A model generated the notes under the pieces. The model did not search any database and was not told where the DNA came from. It saw only the letters and a list, made by a program, of their open reading frames with translations. A stretch of DNA of 64,000 bases from GCA-2861595 sp035536185. Lineage in GTDB: Bacteria > Actinomycetota > Acidimicrobiia > Acidimicrobiales > GCA-2861595. The translations under genes were made by a program, and so were the position numbers. How positions within the stretch are numbered: the stretch's first letter is position 1; every line of letters starts with the position of its first letter. The stretch covers positions 1-64,000 of the forward strand of contig DATLOM010000021.1 in the NCBI GenBank assembly GCA_035536185.1, in the 5' to 3' direction. Below, in pieces: positions 40,775 through 49,014 of this stretch.

Positions 40775-41170
40775 ATGACTGAGGTGGCCGTCAACGTCCT
40801 GGTCGTCGACGACCAGGCACCGTTCCGCGCCGCCGAACGAGCCGTTCTGAGCCGGCTCCCGGGCTTTGCCCTCGTGGCCGAGGCCGCCTCCGGCGAGGAA
40901 GCCATCGAACTGGCGGGCACGCTGGCGCCCGACCTGGTGCTCATGGACATCAACATGGGCGAGATCGACGGGATCGAGGCCACCCGGCGGATCACCGCCG
41001 CCCAGCCGGCCACGAAGGTCATCCTGGTCTCGACCTACACCCTGGAGGAGCTGCCGGCCGGCGCCCGCACCAGCGGAGCGGTGGGCTACGTCAACAAGGA
41101 CGAGCTGAGCCCCCGCGTCATTCGCCGCATCTGGGAAGACGGCGGCGAGGACACCTGGGGCTCAATCTGA
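40775..41170 (+). CDS. Stand-alone receiver-domain protein
   Basis: This protein of about 131 residues is only a receiver domain: VNVLVVDDQAPFRAAERAVL, phospho-acceptor in DLVLMDINMGEIDG, and Lys in GYVNKDEL. No output domain follows. It would act as a phosphate sink or through protein contact. In-frame GTGs at 40730 and 40754 are alternative starts. Its stop overlaps the stop of the reverse-strand histidine kinase by 9 nt, so the kinase may be its donor. Confidence 0.82.
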   Translation: MTEVAVNVLVVDDQAPFRAAERAVLSRLPGFALVAEAASGEEAIELAGTLAPDLVLMDINMGEIDGIEATRRITAAQPATKVILVSTYTLEELPAGARTSGAVGYVNKDELSPRVIRRIWEDGGEDTWGSI

Positions 41171-43357
41171 GGAGCCGGCTCCGGCGCCGAGCGGGATCGA
41201 CCCGCCGACCCGGGTGCCGGCGCCGGGGGAGGAGACAACGGTGACAGTGCCGTCGATGGCGCCTACGCGGTCGGCCATGTTCACGAACCCGCTGCCCGTG
41301 GCCGGGCGGCCGTCGAGCTCGAACCCGGCGCCGTCGTCGGCCACCTCGAAGTGCAGGGCCCCGGCCTCCTCCCACACCCGCACCTGGGCGGTGGCGCCGT
41401 CGCCGGCGTGCTTGCCGGCGTTCTGGAGCGCCTCGAGGCAGCAGAAGTAGACAGCCGTCTCCACCTCGGGTGCATAACGGCCGACGCCGTCGGCGACCAC
41501 GGTGGTGGGGAGTGAGGCTCGTCCGGCCGCCGCCGGCAGGGCTTCGGGCAGACCGCCGGCCATCAGCAGCGGGGGGAAGATGCCATGAGCGAGCGCCCGC
41601 AGCTCGGCCACCGCTTCCTGCACGTCGCCCTTCAAGACGTCGAGCATGGCCACCGCCTCCGCCGGATCGTCCTCGACCGCATCGCGAGCCAGGCGGATCT
41701 TCACGGCCAGAGCCACCAGGTGCTGCTGGGCGCCGTCGTGCAGGTTGCGCTCCAGCTTCCGGCGCTCGGCATCCCCAGCGGCCACGATCCGGGCACGCGA
41801 GCGCTTCAGCTCCTCGTTGGCCTGGCGCAGCTCGTCGAGCGACTGCTGCAGGGCCGAGTCGAGCTGCACGTTGTGCAGGGCGAGCCCGACCTGGCGAGCC
41901 AGCTCCACCAGCACCCGGTCGTCCTCCTCCGAGAACGGCTCCGCCTCGGGCCGGCGCTCCGCCACGATCAGGCCGAGCAATTCGCCGGCGTGGGCGATCG
42001 GGGCCACCCGCACCAGGCTCGGATCGCGACCCACGACCAGCTGCGGCAACCAGACCCCGAGCCACGTACCTCCGGACACCCCGGCCCGGGCCACCACTGG
42101 CGCCTCCTTGGGCCCCAGCTCGATCACCGCGGAGTCGCGATGGGGAACAGAGACGCTGCGTTCCAAGCGTCCTCCTGATCCGGTCCATACCTCGGCGGAC
42201 GCCAGCGACATCGTCTTGCGCAGCGATTCGGCGAGCTGCAGCAACAGCTCGTCGAGAGGGATGGCTCGGGTGAGGCGGCTGCCGAAGGTGCGCAGGGCCT
42301 CGTCGGGAGCGGCCTGCTCGCCGTAGACCATGCGGTTGGCGGCCACGGCGAGGCGGTCGCGGGTGGGCAGGTACAGCAAGCTGGCCACGGCGGCGGCGGC
42401 CATGGACAGCAGCAGGACGGTGCGCTCGCCACCGGCCGGCACCCGCCCCAGGCCGACGACCACCACCACGTAGACGGCCACCACCAGGGCGGTGAGGCCG
42501 GCCAGCGAGACGGTGTGGGTGAGCAGGCGGTCGACCCGTGCCACCAACCGCGGGGAGGTGCCGGCGACGAGGGCCAGCGGCACGAGCCCCGTGCTGGCGA
42601 GGGCCAGCTCGCGGAAGTGGCCCGGCCAGTCGGCCAGCAGATCGAGGGCCACGAGCACCAGCACCAGCTCGGTGGCCACGACCACGGCCCAGCCGATCCA
42701 TTGCAGCCGCCGCCTCGCCACCGCGCCGGCGGCGAGATAGCGGGAGTGCGACGGCGGCACCCCGGCCAGCGCCACCGCGACGGCCTCGAGAACGACGGGC
42801 CACCGGGGCAGCTCGGGCCGGGCCGCCACCAGGTACAACCCGCTGAGCAGGCCGACGCCGTAGCCGACCTGCACCGTCACCCAACGGCCCCGGTCCCCGA
42901 GCCGTCCGTCCGGCAGGGCCAGCAGGAAGTGAAGGGCGATGGCCGGCAGCAGAGCCAGCGCGAGGCGGGCCACCGTGTCGGCGGCGTCGGCGGCGCCGGT
43001 ATCGAGATCCGCGTGCCGGGCCAGTGCCGAGGCCAGGACACCGATGCCGCCCACGGCGGCGGCGCCCAGTACGAGGGGGCCGAGGCGGTCCTGGCGCCGC
43101 CGGACCCCCAGGGCGGTGCCGGCGCCCGCCCACAACACCACCAGCGCGGCCCGCACCATCTCGAGCCCAGAGGGGCCACCGGCGGAACCCGAAGCGGCCA
43201 CGGCAACGGCGGCGGCGGCCATGACGACGCACAAAGGTGCCACGAGAAGACAGAGGGGCGAGCGGGCCGGCTCCACCTCCGTGACCGCCTCCTCTACCGG
43301 CAACACGGTCACGGCCACCGGACGCCTCGTCTCGTCGACCCGGAGAATGTCAGGCAC
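41162..43357 (-). CDS. Membrane sensor histidine kinase with GAF domain
   Basis: This 731-residue kinase has about nine hydrophobic helices (first 340 residues), a GAF-like domain (about 360-500), a coiled coil (LDELRQANEELKRSRARIV), and a HisKA_3 box with H540 in RRKLERNLHDGAQQHLVALAV. An HATPase domain follows (CLEALQNAGKHAG, VADDGAGF, GSGFVNMADRVGA). It is third in a reverse-strand operon after the cyclase and the ABC ATPase; its start overlaps the ATPase stop by 8 nt. Candidate partners are the regulators at 39951 and 40775 and the receiver of the cyclase. Confidence 0.88.
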   Translation of the reverse strand: MPDILRVDETRRPVAVTVLPVEEAVTEVEPARSPLCLLVAPLCVVMAAAAVAVAASGSAGGPSGLEMVRAALVVLWAGAGTALGVRRRQDRLGPLVLGAAAVGGIGVLASALARHADLDTGAADAADTVARLALALLPAIALHFLLALPDGRLGDRGRWVTVQVGYGVGLLSGLYLVAARPELPRWPVVLEAVAVALAGVPPSHSRYLAAGAVARRRLQWIGWAVVVATELVLVLVALDLLADWPGHFRELALASTGLVPLALVAGTSPRLVARVDRLLTHTVSLAGLTALVVAVYVVVVVGLGRVPAGGERTVLLLSMAAAAVASLLYLPTRDRLAVAANRMVYGEQAAPDEALRTFGSRLTRAIPLDELLLQLAESLRKTMSLASAEVWTGSGGRLERSVSVPHRDSAVIELGPKEAPVVARAGVSGGTWLGVWLPQLVVGRDPSLVRVAPIAHAGELLGLIVAERRPEAEPFSEEDDRVLVELARQVGLALHNVQLDSALQQSLDELRQANEELKRSRARIVAAGDAERRKLERNLHDGAQQHLVALAVKIRLARDAVEDDPAEAVAMLDVLKGDVQEAVAELRALAHGIFPPLLMAGGLPEALPAAAGRASLPTTVVADGVGRYAPEVETAVYFCCLEALQNAGKHAGDGATAQVRVWEEAGALHFEVADDGAGFELDGRPATGSGFVNMADRVGAIDGTVTVVSSPGAGTRVGGSIPLGAGAGSSD

Positions 43358-44075
43358 CTACCGGGGCGGCCGCCGGCTCCTCCAGCGGCTCGCGCCCCCC
43401 ATGGTCGACGACCCGGCCGTCACGCATGCGCACGATGCGCTGCGCGGCGTCGGCGACCGGCTGGTCGTGGGTCACGAGCACGATGGTCTGGCCGTCACCG
43501 TGGAGACGCCGGAACAGCTCCAGCACCTCGGCGCCCCCCTCGGTGTCCAGCGCTCCGGTGGGCTCGTCGGCCAGCACCAGTGTCGGCTGGTTGGCCAGCG
43601 CCCGGGCGATCGCCAGCCGCTGGCGCTGGCCCCCCGACAGAACTCCTGGCGCCTGGCGGGCCTTGTCGCCGAGGCCGAGCAGGTCGAGCAGGTCGCGGGC
43701 CCGCGTCTCCGCCGGCTTGCGCTTGACACCGGCGATCAGCGCCGGCATGACCACGTTCTCGAGCACGCTCATGCTCTCCAGGAGGTTGAAGAACTGGAAC
43801 ACGATGCCCACGTGCTTCCGGCGCATCAGCGCCAGCGCGTTCTCGTCCTTGTCGGTGAGGCTCTCGCCGGCCACCTCGATCTCCCCCTCATCGGGTGAGT
43901 CGAGACCGGCGATGATGTTGAGCAGGGTGGACTTCCCGCAACCAGACGGGCCCATCACGGCGACGAACTCACCCCGCTCCACTACGAGGTCGGCGCCCCG
44001 TAGGGCCCGGACCGGCGCCAGCTCCTGGTCGAACGTGCGGTACAGGTTCTTCGCCCTCACTACGAGGTCGCTCAC
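43350..44075 (-). CDS. ABC transporter ATPase, MacB/LolD type
   Basis: This 241-residue ATPase belongs to the group that powers FtsX-like permeases. It has Walker A GPSGCGKST, signature LSGGQRQRLAIARAL, Walker B LVLADEPTGALD, and switch His in LVTHDQP. The HVGIVFQFFNLLESMSVLENV segment is typical of LolD/MacB. No permease is adjacent on this strand. The two divergent FtsX-like permeases at 46627-51414 are the obvious partners. It overlaps the cyclase stop by 4 nt and the kinase start by 8 nt. Confidence 0.92.
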   Translation of the reverse strand: MSDLVVRAKNLYRTFDQELAPVRALRGADLVVERGEFVAVMGPSGCGKSTLLNIIAGLDSPDEGEIEVAGESLTDKDENALALMRRKHVGIVFQFFNLLESMSVLENVVMPALIAGVKRKPAETRARDLLDLLGLGDKARQAPGVLSGGQRQRLAIARALANQPTLVLADEPTGALDTEGGAEVLELFRRLHGDGQTIVLVTHDQPVADAAQRIVRMRDGRVVDHGGREPLEEPAAAPVGA

Positions 44076-45436
44076 GGTGTTCCTCCTGTGGTCCCGGTTC
44101 CGATGTTCCCTACAGATGCGGCTCGTGCCGGCTGCGATGGCCCTATCCGGTACGAGACGACCGGCGTGTCCCGTCCCTTGACCAGCTCGGGCGCCAGCTT
44201 CTCGGCATCGGCCGGCGGCTCCGGCAGAGCGTTCCAGGTGGCCTCGCTGAGCACGGTCTGGCCGCGGGCGGCGAACTGCTGGAGCCGCTGGCTCAGGTTC
44301 ACCACGTCCCCCACGACGGTGTATTCGAGCCGTTCCTCCGATCCGAGCAGAGCGGCGGCCGCCTCACCGGTCGACAGGCCGATGCCGAGCTCGAAGGCGG
44401 GAAGGCCCTCGCTCTCCCACCTGGCGTTCACCGCGGCCTGGGCCTCGTGCATGGCCAGGGCGGCGGCGAAGGCCCGGATGGCATGGTCGGGTTGGGCCAC
44501 CGGCGCCCCGAACACCGCCATGACCGCATCGCCCACGTACTGCATGACCGTGCCTCCCTCGGCCAGGATGGCACGGTTCATCTCCGCCCGGTGCAGGTTG
44601 AGCTGGCCGGCCAGCTGGCTGGGCTCGGAGTGCTCGGCGATCGACGAGTACCCCCGGATGTCGGACATGACCACGGTGACGTTTACGTCCTCAGTCTCTC
44701 CCACCCGCCGGCCCTCACGGCGGACTTTCTCGGCCAAACCGGTCGGCAGCAGGCGGCTCAACGTCTCACCCTGCTCCTCACGCTCCACGATGGCCTCGTG
44801 GAGCAGGCGCAGGCGGCGTAGGGCCCCGGCCGTCCCGGTGGTCACGCCCTCGGCGAGGCGGCGGAAGAGCCGTTCGACCTCGTCGGCCACCGCGGCCGGC
44901 GTCGTGGCCCGGGTGGCGGCAATGGCCTTGATGGGGCGTCCCTCGGCGACCATGGCCAGCAGCGTCTCGTCCTCGGGCGACAGGTCCCCATCGGCCGAAA
45001 CCGGGCGGACGAGGGCGTTGACGATGGCCGGGTCGAGCATCGATCCCCCCGTCGCCACCTCCCGGACCGCCCTGGCCAGCTGGTCACCTTCCGCCACCCT
45101 GTCCTTCAGCAGGTAGGCGTACCCGGCCGCCCCCTCGGCCAGCAGGGCGATGGCGTAGTCGGAATCGTCGTACTGGGACAGGATCACGATGCCGGTACCG
45201 GGGTGGCGCTTGCGGATCTCCTGGCAGGCATCGATCCCCTCGCGCTGAAAGGCCGGGGGCATACGGATGTCGGACACGATCACCTGGGGGGCGGCCGCCA
45301 CTGCTCCGGCCACCAGCCCGTCGTAGTCCTCCGCCACCCCTACCACCTCGAGGTCCTTCTCCCGGGCCAGCATGGCCCGTACACCCTCCCGGATGAGCAC
45401 GCTGTCGTCGGCCAGGAAGACGGTGATTGCCTGCAC
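44072..45436 (-). CDS. Receiver-HTH-class III adenylate cyclase fusion
   Basis: This 454-residue protein should make cAMP under phosphorelay control. Residues 1-125 are a NarL-type receiver with D56 in VIVSDIRMPP. Residues 152-197 (LSPEDETLLAMVAEGRPIKAIAA) align with the LuxR HTH of the regulator at 39951 but have lost its charged recognition helix. Residues 250-400 are a class III cyclase: metal ligands D259 (MSDIRGYSS) and D303 (GDAVMAVFG), base-reading D377 in YTVVGDVVN, and transition-state N380 and R384, all present. A TGTTAT box 7 nt before the GTG suggests a leaderless transcript. Confidence 0.88.
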   Translation of the reverse strand: MQAITVFLADDSVLIREGVRAMLAREKDLEVVGVAEDYDGLVAGAVAAAPQVIVSDIRMPPAFQREGIDACQEIRKRHPGTGIVILSQYDDSDYAIALLAEGAAGYAYLLKDRVAEGDQLARAVREVATGGSMLDPAIVNALVRPVSADGDLSPEDETLLAMVAEGRPIKAIAATRATTPAAVADEVERLFRRLAEGVTTGTAGALRRLRLLHEAIVEREEQGETLSRLLPTGLAEKVRREGRRVGETEDVNVTVVMSDIRGYSSIAEHSEPSQLAGQLNLHRAEMNRAILAEGGTVMQYVGDAVMAVFGAPVAQPDHAIRAFAAALAMHEAQAAVNARWESEGLPAFELGIGLSTGEAAAALLGSEERLEYTVVGDVVNLSQRLQQFAARGQTVLSEATWNALPEPPADAEKLAPELVKGRDTPVVSYRIGPSQPARAASVGNIGTGTTGGTP

Positions 45437-45571
45437 GGCGTCAATAACACCCCATCCGGCGGGTCACGGCCAATGGTGCTGACGGGTGAACCGGAGGTGG
45501 GGCCACCACCACCTGAGGGATGCCGGCCCGCACCCTCGCTCCGGCCACCCGCTCGCCGTACCGTTCCCCCC
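45437..45571. promoter_or_regulatory. Divergent promoter region, cyclase versus cNMP-binding gene
   Basis: On the reverse strand TGTTAT (45449-45444) lies 7 nt from the cyclase GTG. On the forward strand TACCGT (45559-45564) lies 7 nt from the ATG at 45572. Both genes therefore look leaderless and share 134 nt of control DNA. Arms AGGTGG and CCACCT around 45495-45514 form a loose inverted repeat. Confidence 0.45.
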
Positions 45572-46630
45572 ATGCGCATCGAGTCGTCGGTGACCTGTAT
45601 CTCCTGGATCCCCTCCGAAGCCGTGCAGGGCCTGCCCCGCCTGGGCTTCTCTACCGGCGTCGCCCACTACGACCGGCCGCCGCCCGAGGACATCGGCGCG
45701 CCCGGGGAGGGGCGGCTCGAAGAGCTGGCGGCGACGGACCGCCTGCGCTTCGCCAACCACCTGCGGGCCTGGGTCGACGTCGAAGACGGGCGCATCACCG
45801 GCTATGGCTACGACGAGACCAGCGGGGGCCGGATCGGCTCCACCCACGTCCGGCTGGGACGGGCCGACCTGGACGTGGGCGCCACCGCGCTTCCCGACCT
45901 CGTCAGGGACCCGGAGGTGGGTGACGGCTGGGTGCGGTTCAGGCAGACCAGCGGCGGGCGCACCGGGCTGCCCGCCCCCCGCACCGTCGCCCACCCTCCG
46001 TTCGTCCAGTACCAGGCTCCCATCGGGTGGAGCACCCTGCAGCTCACCCTGCACGCCGGCGGCCAGGTCGACGCCGAGCTCACCGGCGCCAGCGTCTTTC
46101 CCCGCCACTGGATGTACGACCACAGCGGAGCCCTGGTGCAGAAGAGCGGCGTGATCGATTTCAACGAGTGGTGGAAGCACTCGTTCGGCAAGCACACACC
46201 GTGGGGGGACATGGACTCGCCCGCCCTGGTGACCCAGGTCGAGACGGCCCTGGAGCGCCAGCTGTCCACCACCATCATGCGGGGCGGCCGGAAGCCGTCC
46301 GTCCGCAAGGTGAAGAAGGGCCGGGCGCTGGTGGAGCAGGGCGAGCAAGGCGCCGAGCTCTACCTCCTCCTCGACGGAGTGCTGGCCGTGGAGGTGGACG
46401 GGAGGGCGCTGGCCGAGCTCGGGCCGGGCACGGTCATGGGCGAGCGGGCCCTGCTCGAAGGGGGCCTGCGTACGGCGACGCTGCGGGCCGTGACGCCGTG
46501 CCGGGTGGCGGTGGCCGGCGCGGCCGACATCGACCCGGCGGTGCTGGCCGAGCTCCGGGAGGGGCACCGTCGTGAGGAGGGCGCCGCAGCAGCACCCGAC
46601 GGCGACGTAGTGGGGGTGCCCCGCGAGTGA
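45572..46630 (+). CDS. Cyclic-nucleotide-binding-domain protein
   Basis: This 352-residue protein ends in a cNMP-binding domain (about 240-335): ALVEQGEQGAELYLLLDGVLAVEV, then the phosphate-binding cassette G-E-R-A-L-L-E-G-G-L-R-T-A-T with the Arg that contacts the cyclic phosphate. The first 235 residues are beta-rich, contain many Trp and Tyr, and match no family I know; no HTH follows, so it is not a CRP-type regulator. It is divergent from an adenylate cyclase, the likely source of its ligand. Its stop overlaps the first permease start (GTGA), so it may gate or regulate that transporter. Confidence 0.8.
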   Translation: MRIESSVTCISWIPSEAVQGLPRLGFSTGVAHYDRPPPEDIGAPGEGRLEELAATDRLRFANHLRAWVDVEDGRITGYGYDETSGGRIGSTHVRLGRADLDVGATALPDLVRDPEVGDGWVRFRQTSGGRTGLPAPRTVAHPPFVQYQAPIGWSTLQLTLHAGGQVDAELTGASVFPRHWMYDHSGALVQKSGVIDFNEWWKHSFGKHTPWGDMDSPALVTQVETALERQLSTTIMRGGRKPSVRKVKKGRALVEQGEQGAELYLLLDGVLAVEVDGRALAELGPGTVMGERALLEGGLRTATLRAVTPCRVAVAGAADIDPAVLAELREGHRREEGAAAAPDGDVVGVPRE

Positions 46631-48999
46631 CGCCGCTCCGCCTCTGGTTCCGCTCCTCGCTTCGGTGGCGACGTCGATCGTTCATCGCGCTGACGATCCT
46701 GGTCGGGGTGGCAGGCGGAGTCGTGGTCGGGAGCGCGGCGGGTGCCCGGAGAACCGACACCGCCTATACGCGGTTCCTGGAGTACGCCGACACGTTCGAC
46801 ACCGTCGTGCAGGCGGTGCCGTTCCCGCTCGACATCGAGGCGATCCAGAAGCTTCCCGAGGTGGAGGAGGCGGTGAACGGGGCCTACGCGTTCATCAACC
46901 CCGCTCCGGGAGAACCCGACCGGGAGCTGTCGCCCATACTGATGCCCGACCTCCGCACCGTGAAGGGCGACAACTCCAAGATCCTCGAGGGGCGCCGGCC
47001 TGATCCGGACAAGGTCGACGAAGCTTCGGTCTCCACCGTGGCGGCACGGGCCGGCAAGATCAAAGTCGGGTCGACTCTGCGGCTGCAGGCCTGGACTCCC
47101 GAGGCCGCTACCGCGCTACTGCAGGGTGACCGGAGCCCGCCCGACGGCGTGAAGGTGGCGGTGAAGGTCGTCGGCATCGAGCTGTTCGCCGGCAATATCC
47201 TTCCCTCCGAACAGGACGAGGGCACGCTCCATCTGACTCCTGCCTTCGCCAAGAAGTACGGCGACCTCATCGGCCAGGTGGACCTCCTTCGCGTAAAGCT
47301 GCGGCGGGGGCAGGCGGACATCGCCTCCTTCAAGGCCGGCGTGGAGCGGATCTCCGACGGCCGGTCGGTCCAGTTCCTGAATCTTGCCGATGACACCGTG
47401 CAGGTCCAGCGGGCCATCCACCTTCAAGCAGTGGCGCTGCAGCTCTTCGCCCTGCTGGCCGGCGTCGCCGCGCTGCTCATCCTCGGCCAGGCCCTGGCCC
47501 GCGACACCTTTGTCGACGCCGGCGACCAGCCGACACTGGCCGCGCTCGGGCTGGCTCCGGGGCAGCGCTGGGCCGGGCTCATGCTGCGCCCGGCGGCCAT
47601 CGCCCTGGGTGGGTCGATGGTGGCCGTGGCCGTCGCCTTTTTCGGCTCTCTCCTGACTCCTTTCGGGATCGCGCGGGATGCCGAGCCCGATCCTGGCCTC
47701 GCCTTCGACGCCCTCACCATGCTCACCGGCGGGGCCGCCATGTTCGTGCTCCTCCTGCTAATCGTCTCCCTTCCGGCCTGGCGGGTCGTCCGGGCCGCGG
47801 TGCAGTCCGGGTCCCGTAGAACCGAGCGCCCGTCCCGCCTGGCCGAGGCTCTGGCCAGGAGCGGTGGGAGCCCCAGTGCCGTCACCGGCTTCAGGATGGC
47901 CGTCGAGCCCGGCCGCACCGGATCGGTGCCCACCCGGGCCGCGCTGGCGGGGACCGTCCTGTCACTGATGGCCCTGGTCACCGCCTTCACCTTCGGCAAC
48001 AGCCTGCAGAACCTCATCGACGAACCCCGGCTCTACGGCTGGAACTGGGACGCCCTCGTCGGTGACGTCTTCTTCGAGGACCTGGCCGACCAGGTCGTCC
48101 CTCCGCTCTCCGAGGCCGAGTCCGTCGCCGGGTTCTCGACCATCACCCTGACAGAGGCGGACGTTGGCGGCGTCCGGGTGCCGACCTTCGGGTTCGAGAG
48201 CAATTCCGGGTCGGTCTTCCCTCCCATCGTGAGCGGCCGCGCGCCGGAGCAGCCCGACGAGATCGTGCTCGGCGCCAGAACGATGGGCGACGCCGGCAAG
48301 AGCATCGGTGACACGGTGACGGTCCGCGTCGGCGACAACATCGTGAAGATGCGGATCGTGGGGCGCGGGGTGCTGCCGGCACTGAGCGGGGGCGACATCG
48401 CCGGCCTCGGCGAAGGGGCGCTCATCACCGGAGAGGGGCTGGCTCGACTCGTGCCCAGAGCGGTGCGCAACCTCTTCGCCGTCCGGTTCGCCGAAGGAGT
48501 CAGCGACGAGCAGAAGGGGGAGGTGCTGGGCCAGTTCGAGGAGGGGGCCAGCGTGAGCACGGCGTCCCCACCAAAGCGGGTGGCCGACTTCGATCGGGTG
48601 GACAACGTGCCTGTCGTGCTCGCCGGCCTCCTCATCCTCATCGGCGCCGCCACCCTGGTCCACACCCTGGTGACGGCAGTTCGCCGCCGGCGCCGTGACC
48701 TGGCCATCCTCAGGACCCTCGGCTTCGTCAAAGCTCAGGTGAGATGGACTGTCGCCTGGCAGGCGACGACCTTCACCGTCTTCGCCCTCGCCGTGGGCAT
48801 CCCGCTCGGCGCCGCCGCCGGCCGCTCGGCGTGGGGCATCTTCGCCAACGAGCTGGGGATCGTGCCCGAGCCCGTGGTCCCGCTCCTCCCTGTGCTGTTG
48901 ACGATCCCTGTCACCATCATGATCGCCAACGCCGTGGCCCTACTTCCTGGCCGGGCCGCCGTCCGCACCCCGCCGGCCGTCGTGCTGCGGACCGAGTAG
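46627..48999 (+). CDS. FtsX/MacB-type ABC permease, first of pair
   Basis: This 790-residue permease has a first membrane helix at about 18-38 followed by the actinobacterial signature AGARRTDTAYTRFLEY and a periplasmic MacB-like domain. Three helices follow (about 260-390), then a repeat of the layout: a helix at about 440, an extracytoplasmic domain, and three C-terminal helices (from about 660). It carries two FtsX units. Such proteins work with LolD-type ATPases in lipoprotein, peptide or drug export or in controlling envelope enzymes. The ATPase at 43350 is the likely partner. The GTG overlaps the cNMP-protein stop. Confidence 0.87.
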   Translation: MTPLRLWFRSSLRWRRRSFIALTILVGVAGGVVVGSAAGARRTDTAYTRFLEYADTFDTVVQAVPFPLDIEAIQKLPEVEEAVNGAYAFINPAPGEPDRELSPILMPDLRTVKGDNSKILEGRRPDPDKVDEASVSTVAARAGKIKVGSTLRLQAWTPEAATALLQGDRSPPDGVKVAVKVVGIELFAGNILPSEQDEGTLHLTPAFAKKYGDLIGQVDLLRVKLRRGQADIASFKAGVERISDGRSVQFLNLADDTVQVQRAIHLQAVALQLFALLAGVAALLILGQALARDTFVDAGDQPTLAALGLAPGQRWAGLMLRPAAIALGGSMVAVAVAFFGSLLTPFGIARDAEPDPGLAFDALTMLTGGAAMFVLLLLIVSLPAWRVVRAAVQSGSRRTERPSRLAEALARSGGSPSAVTGFRMAVEPGRTGSVPTRAALAGTVLSLMALVTAFTFGNSLQNLIDEPRLYGWNWDALVGDVFFEDLADQVVPPLSEAESVAGFSTITLTEADVGGVRVPTFGFESNSGSVFPPIVSGRAPEQPDEIVLGARTMGDAGKSIGDTVTVRVGDNIVKMRIVGRGVLPALSGGDIAGLGEGALITGEGLARLVPRAVRNLFAVRFAEGVSDEQKGEVLGQFEEGASVSTASPPKRVADFDRVDNVPVVLAGLLILIGAATLVHTLVTAVRRRRRDLAILRTLGFVKAQVRWTVAWQATTFTVFALAVGIPLGAAAGRSAWGIFANELGIVPEPVVPLLPVLLTIPVTIMIANAVALLPGRAAVRTPPAVVLRTE

Positions 49000-49014
49000 C
49001 GCCCTCCGGCCAAC

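Noticed and set aside
41118..43232. 704-residue reverse-strand frame overlapping the sensor kinase
   Set aside because: It is the out-of-phase frame of the histidine kinase. Its product is Arg/Gly/Pro-rich with no domain, while the kinase frame has all expected motifs.
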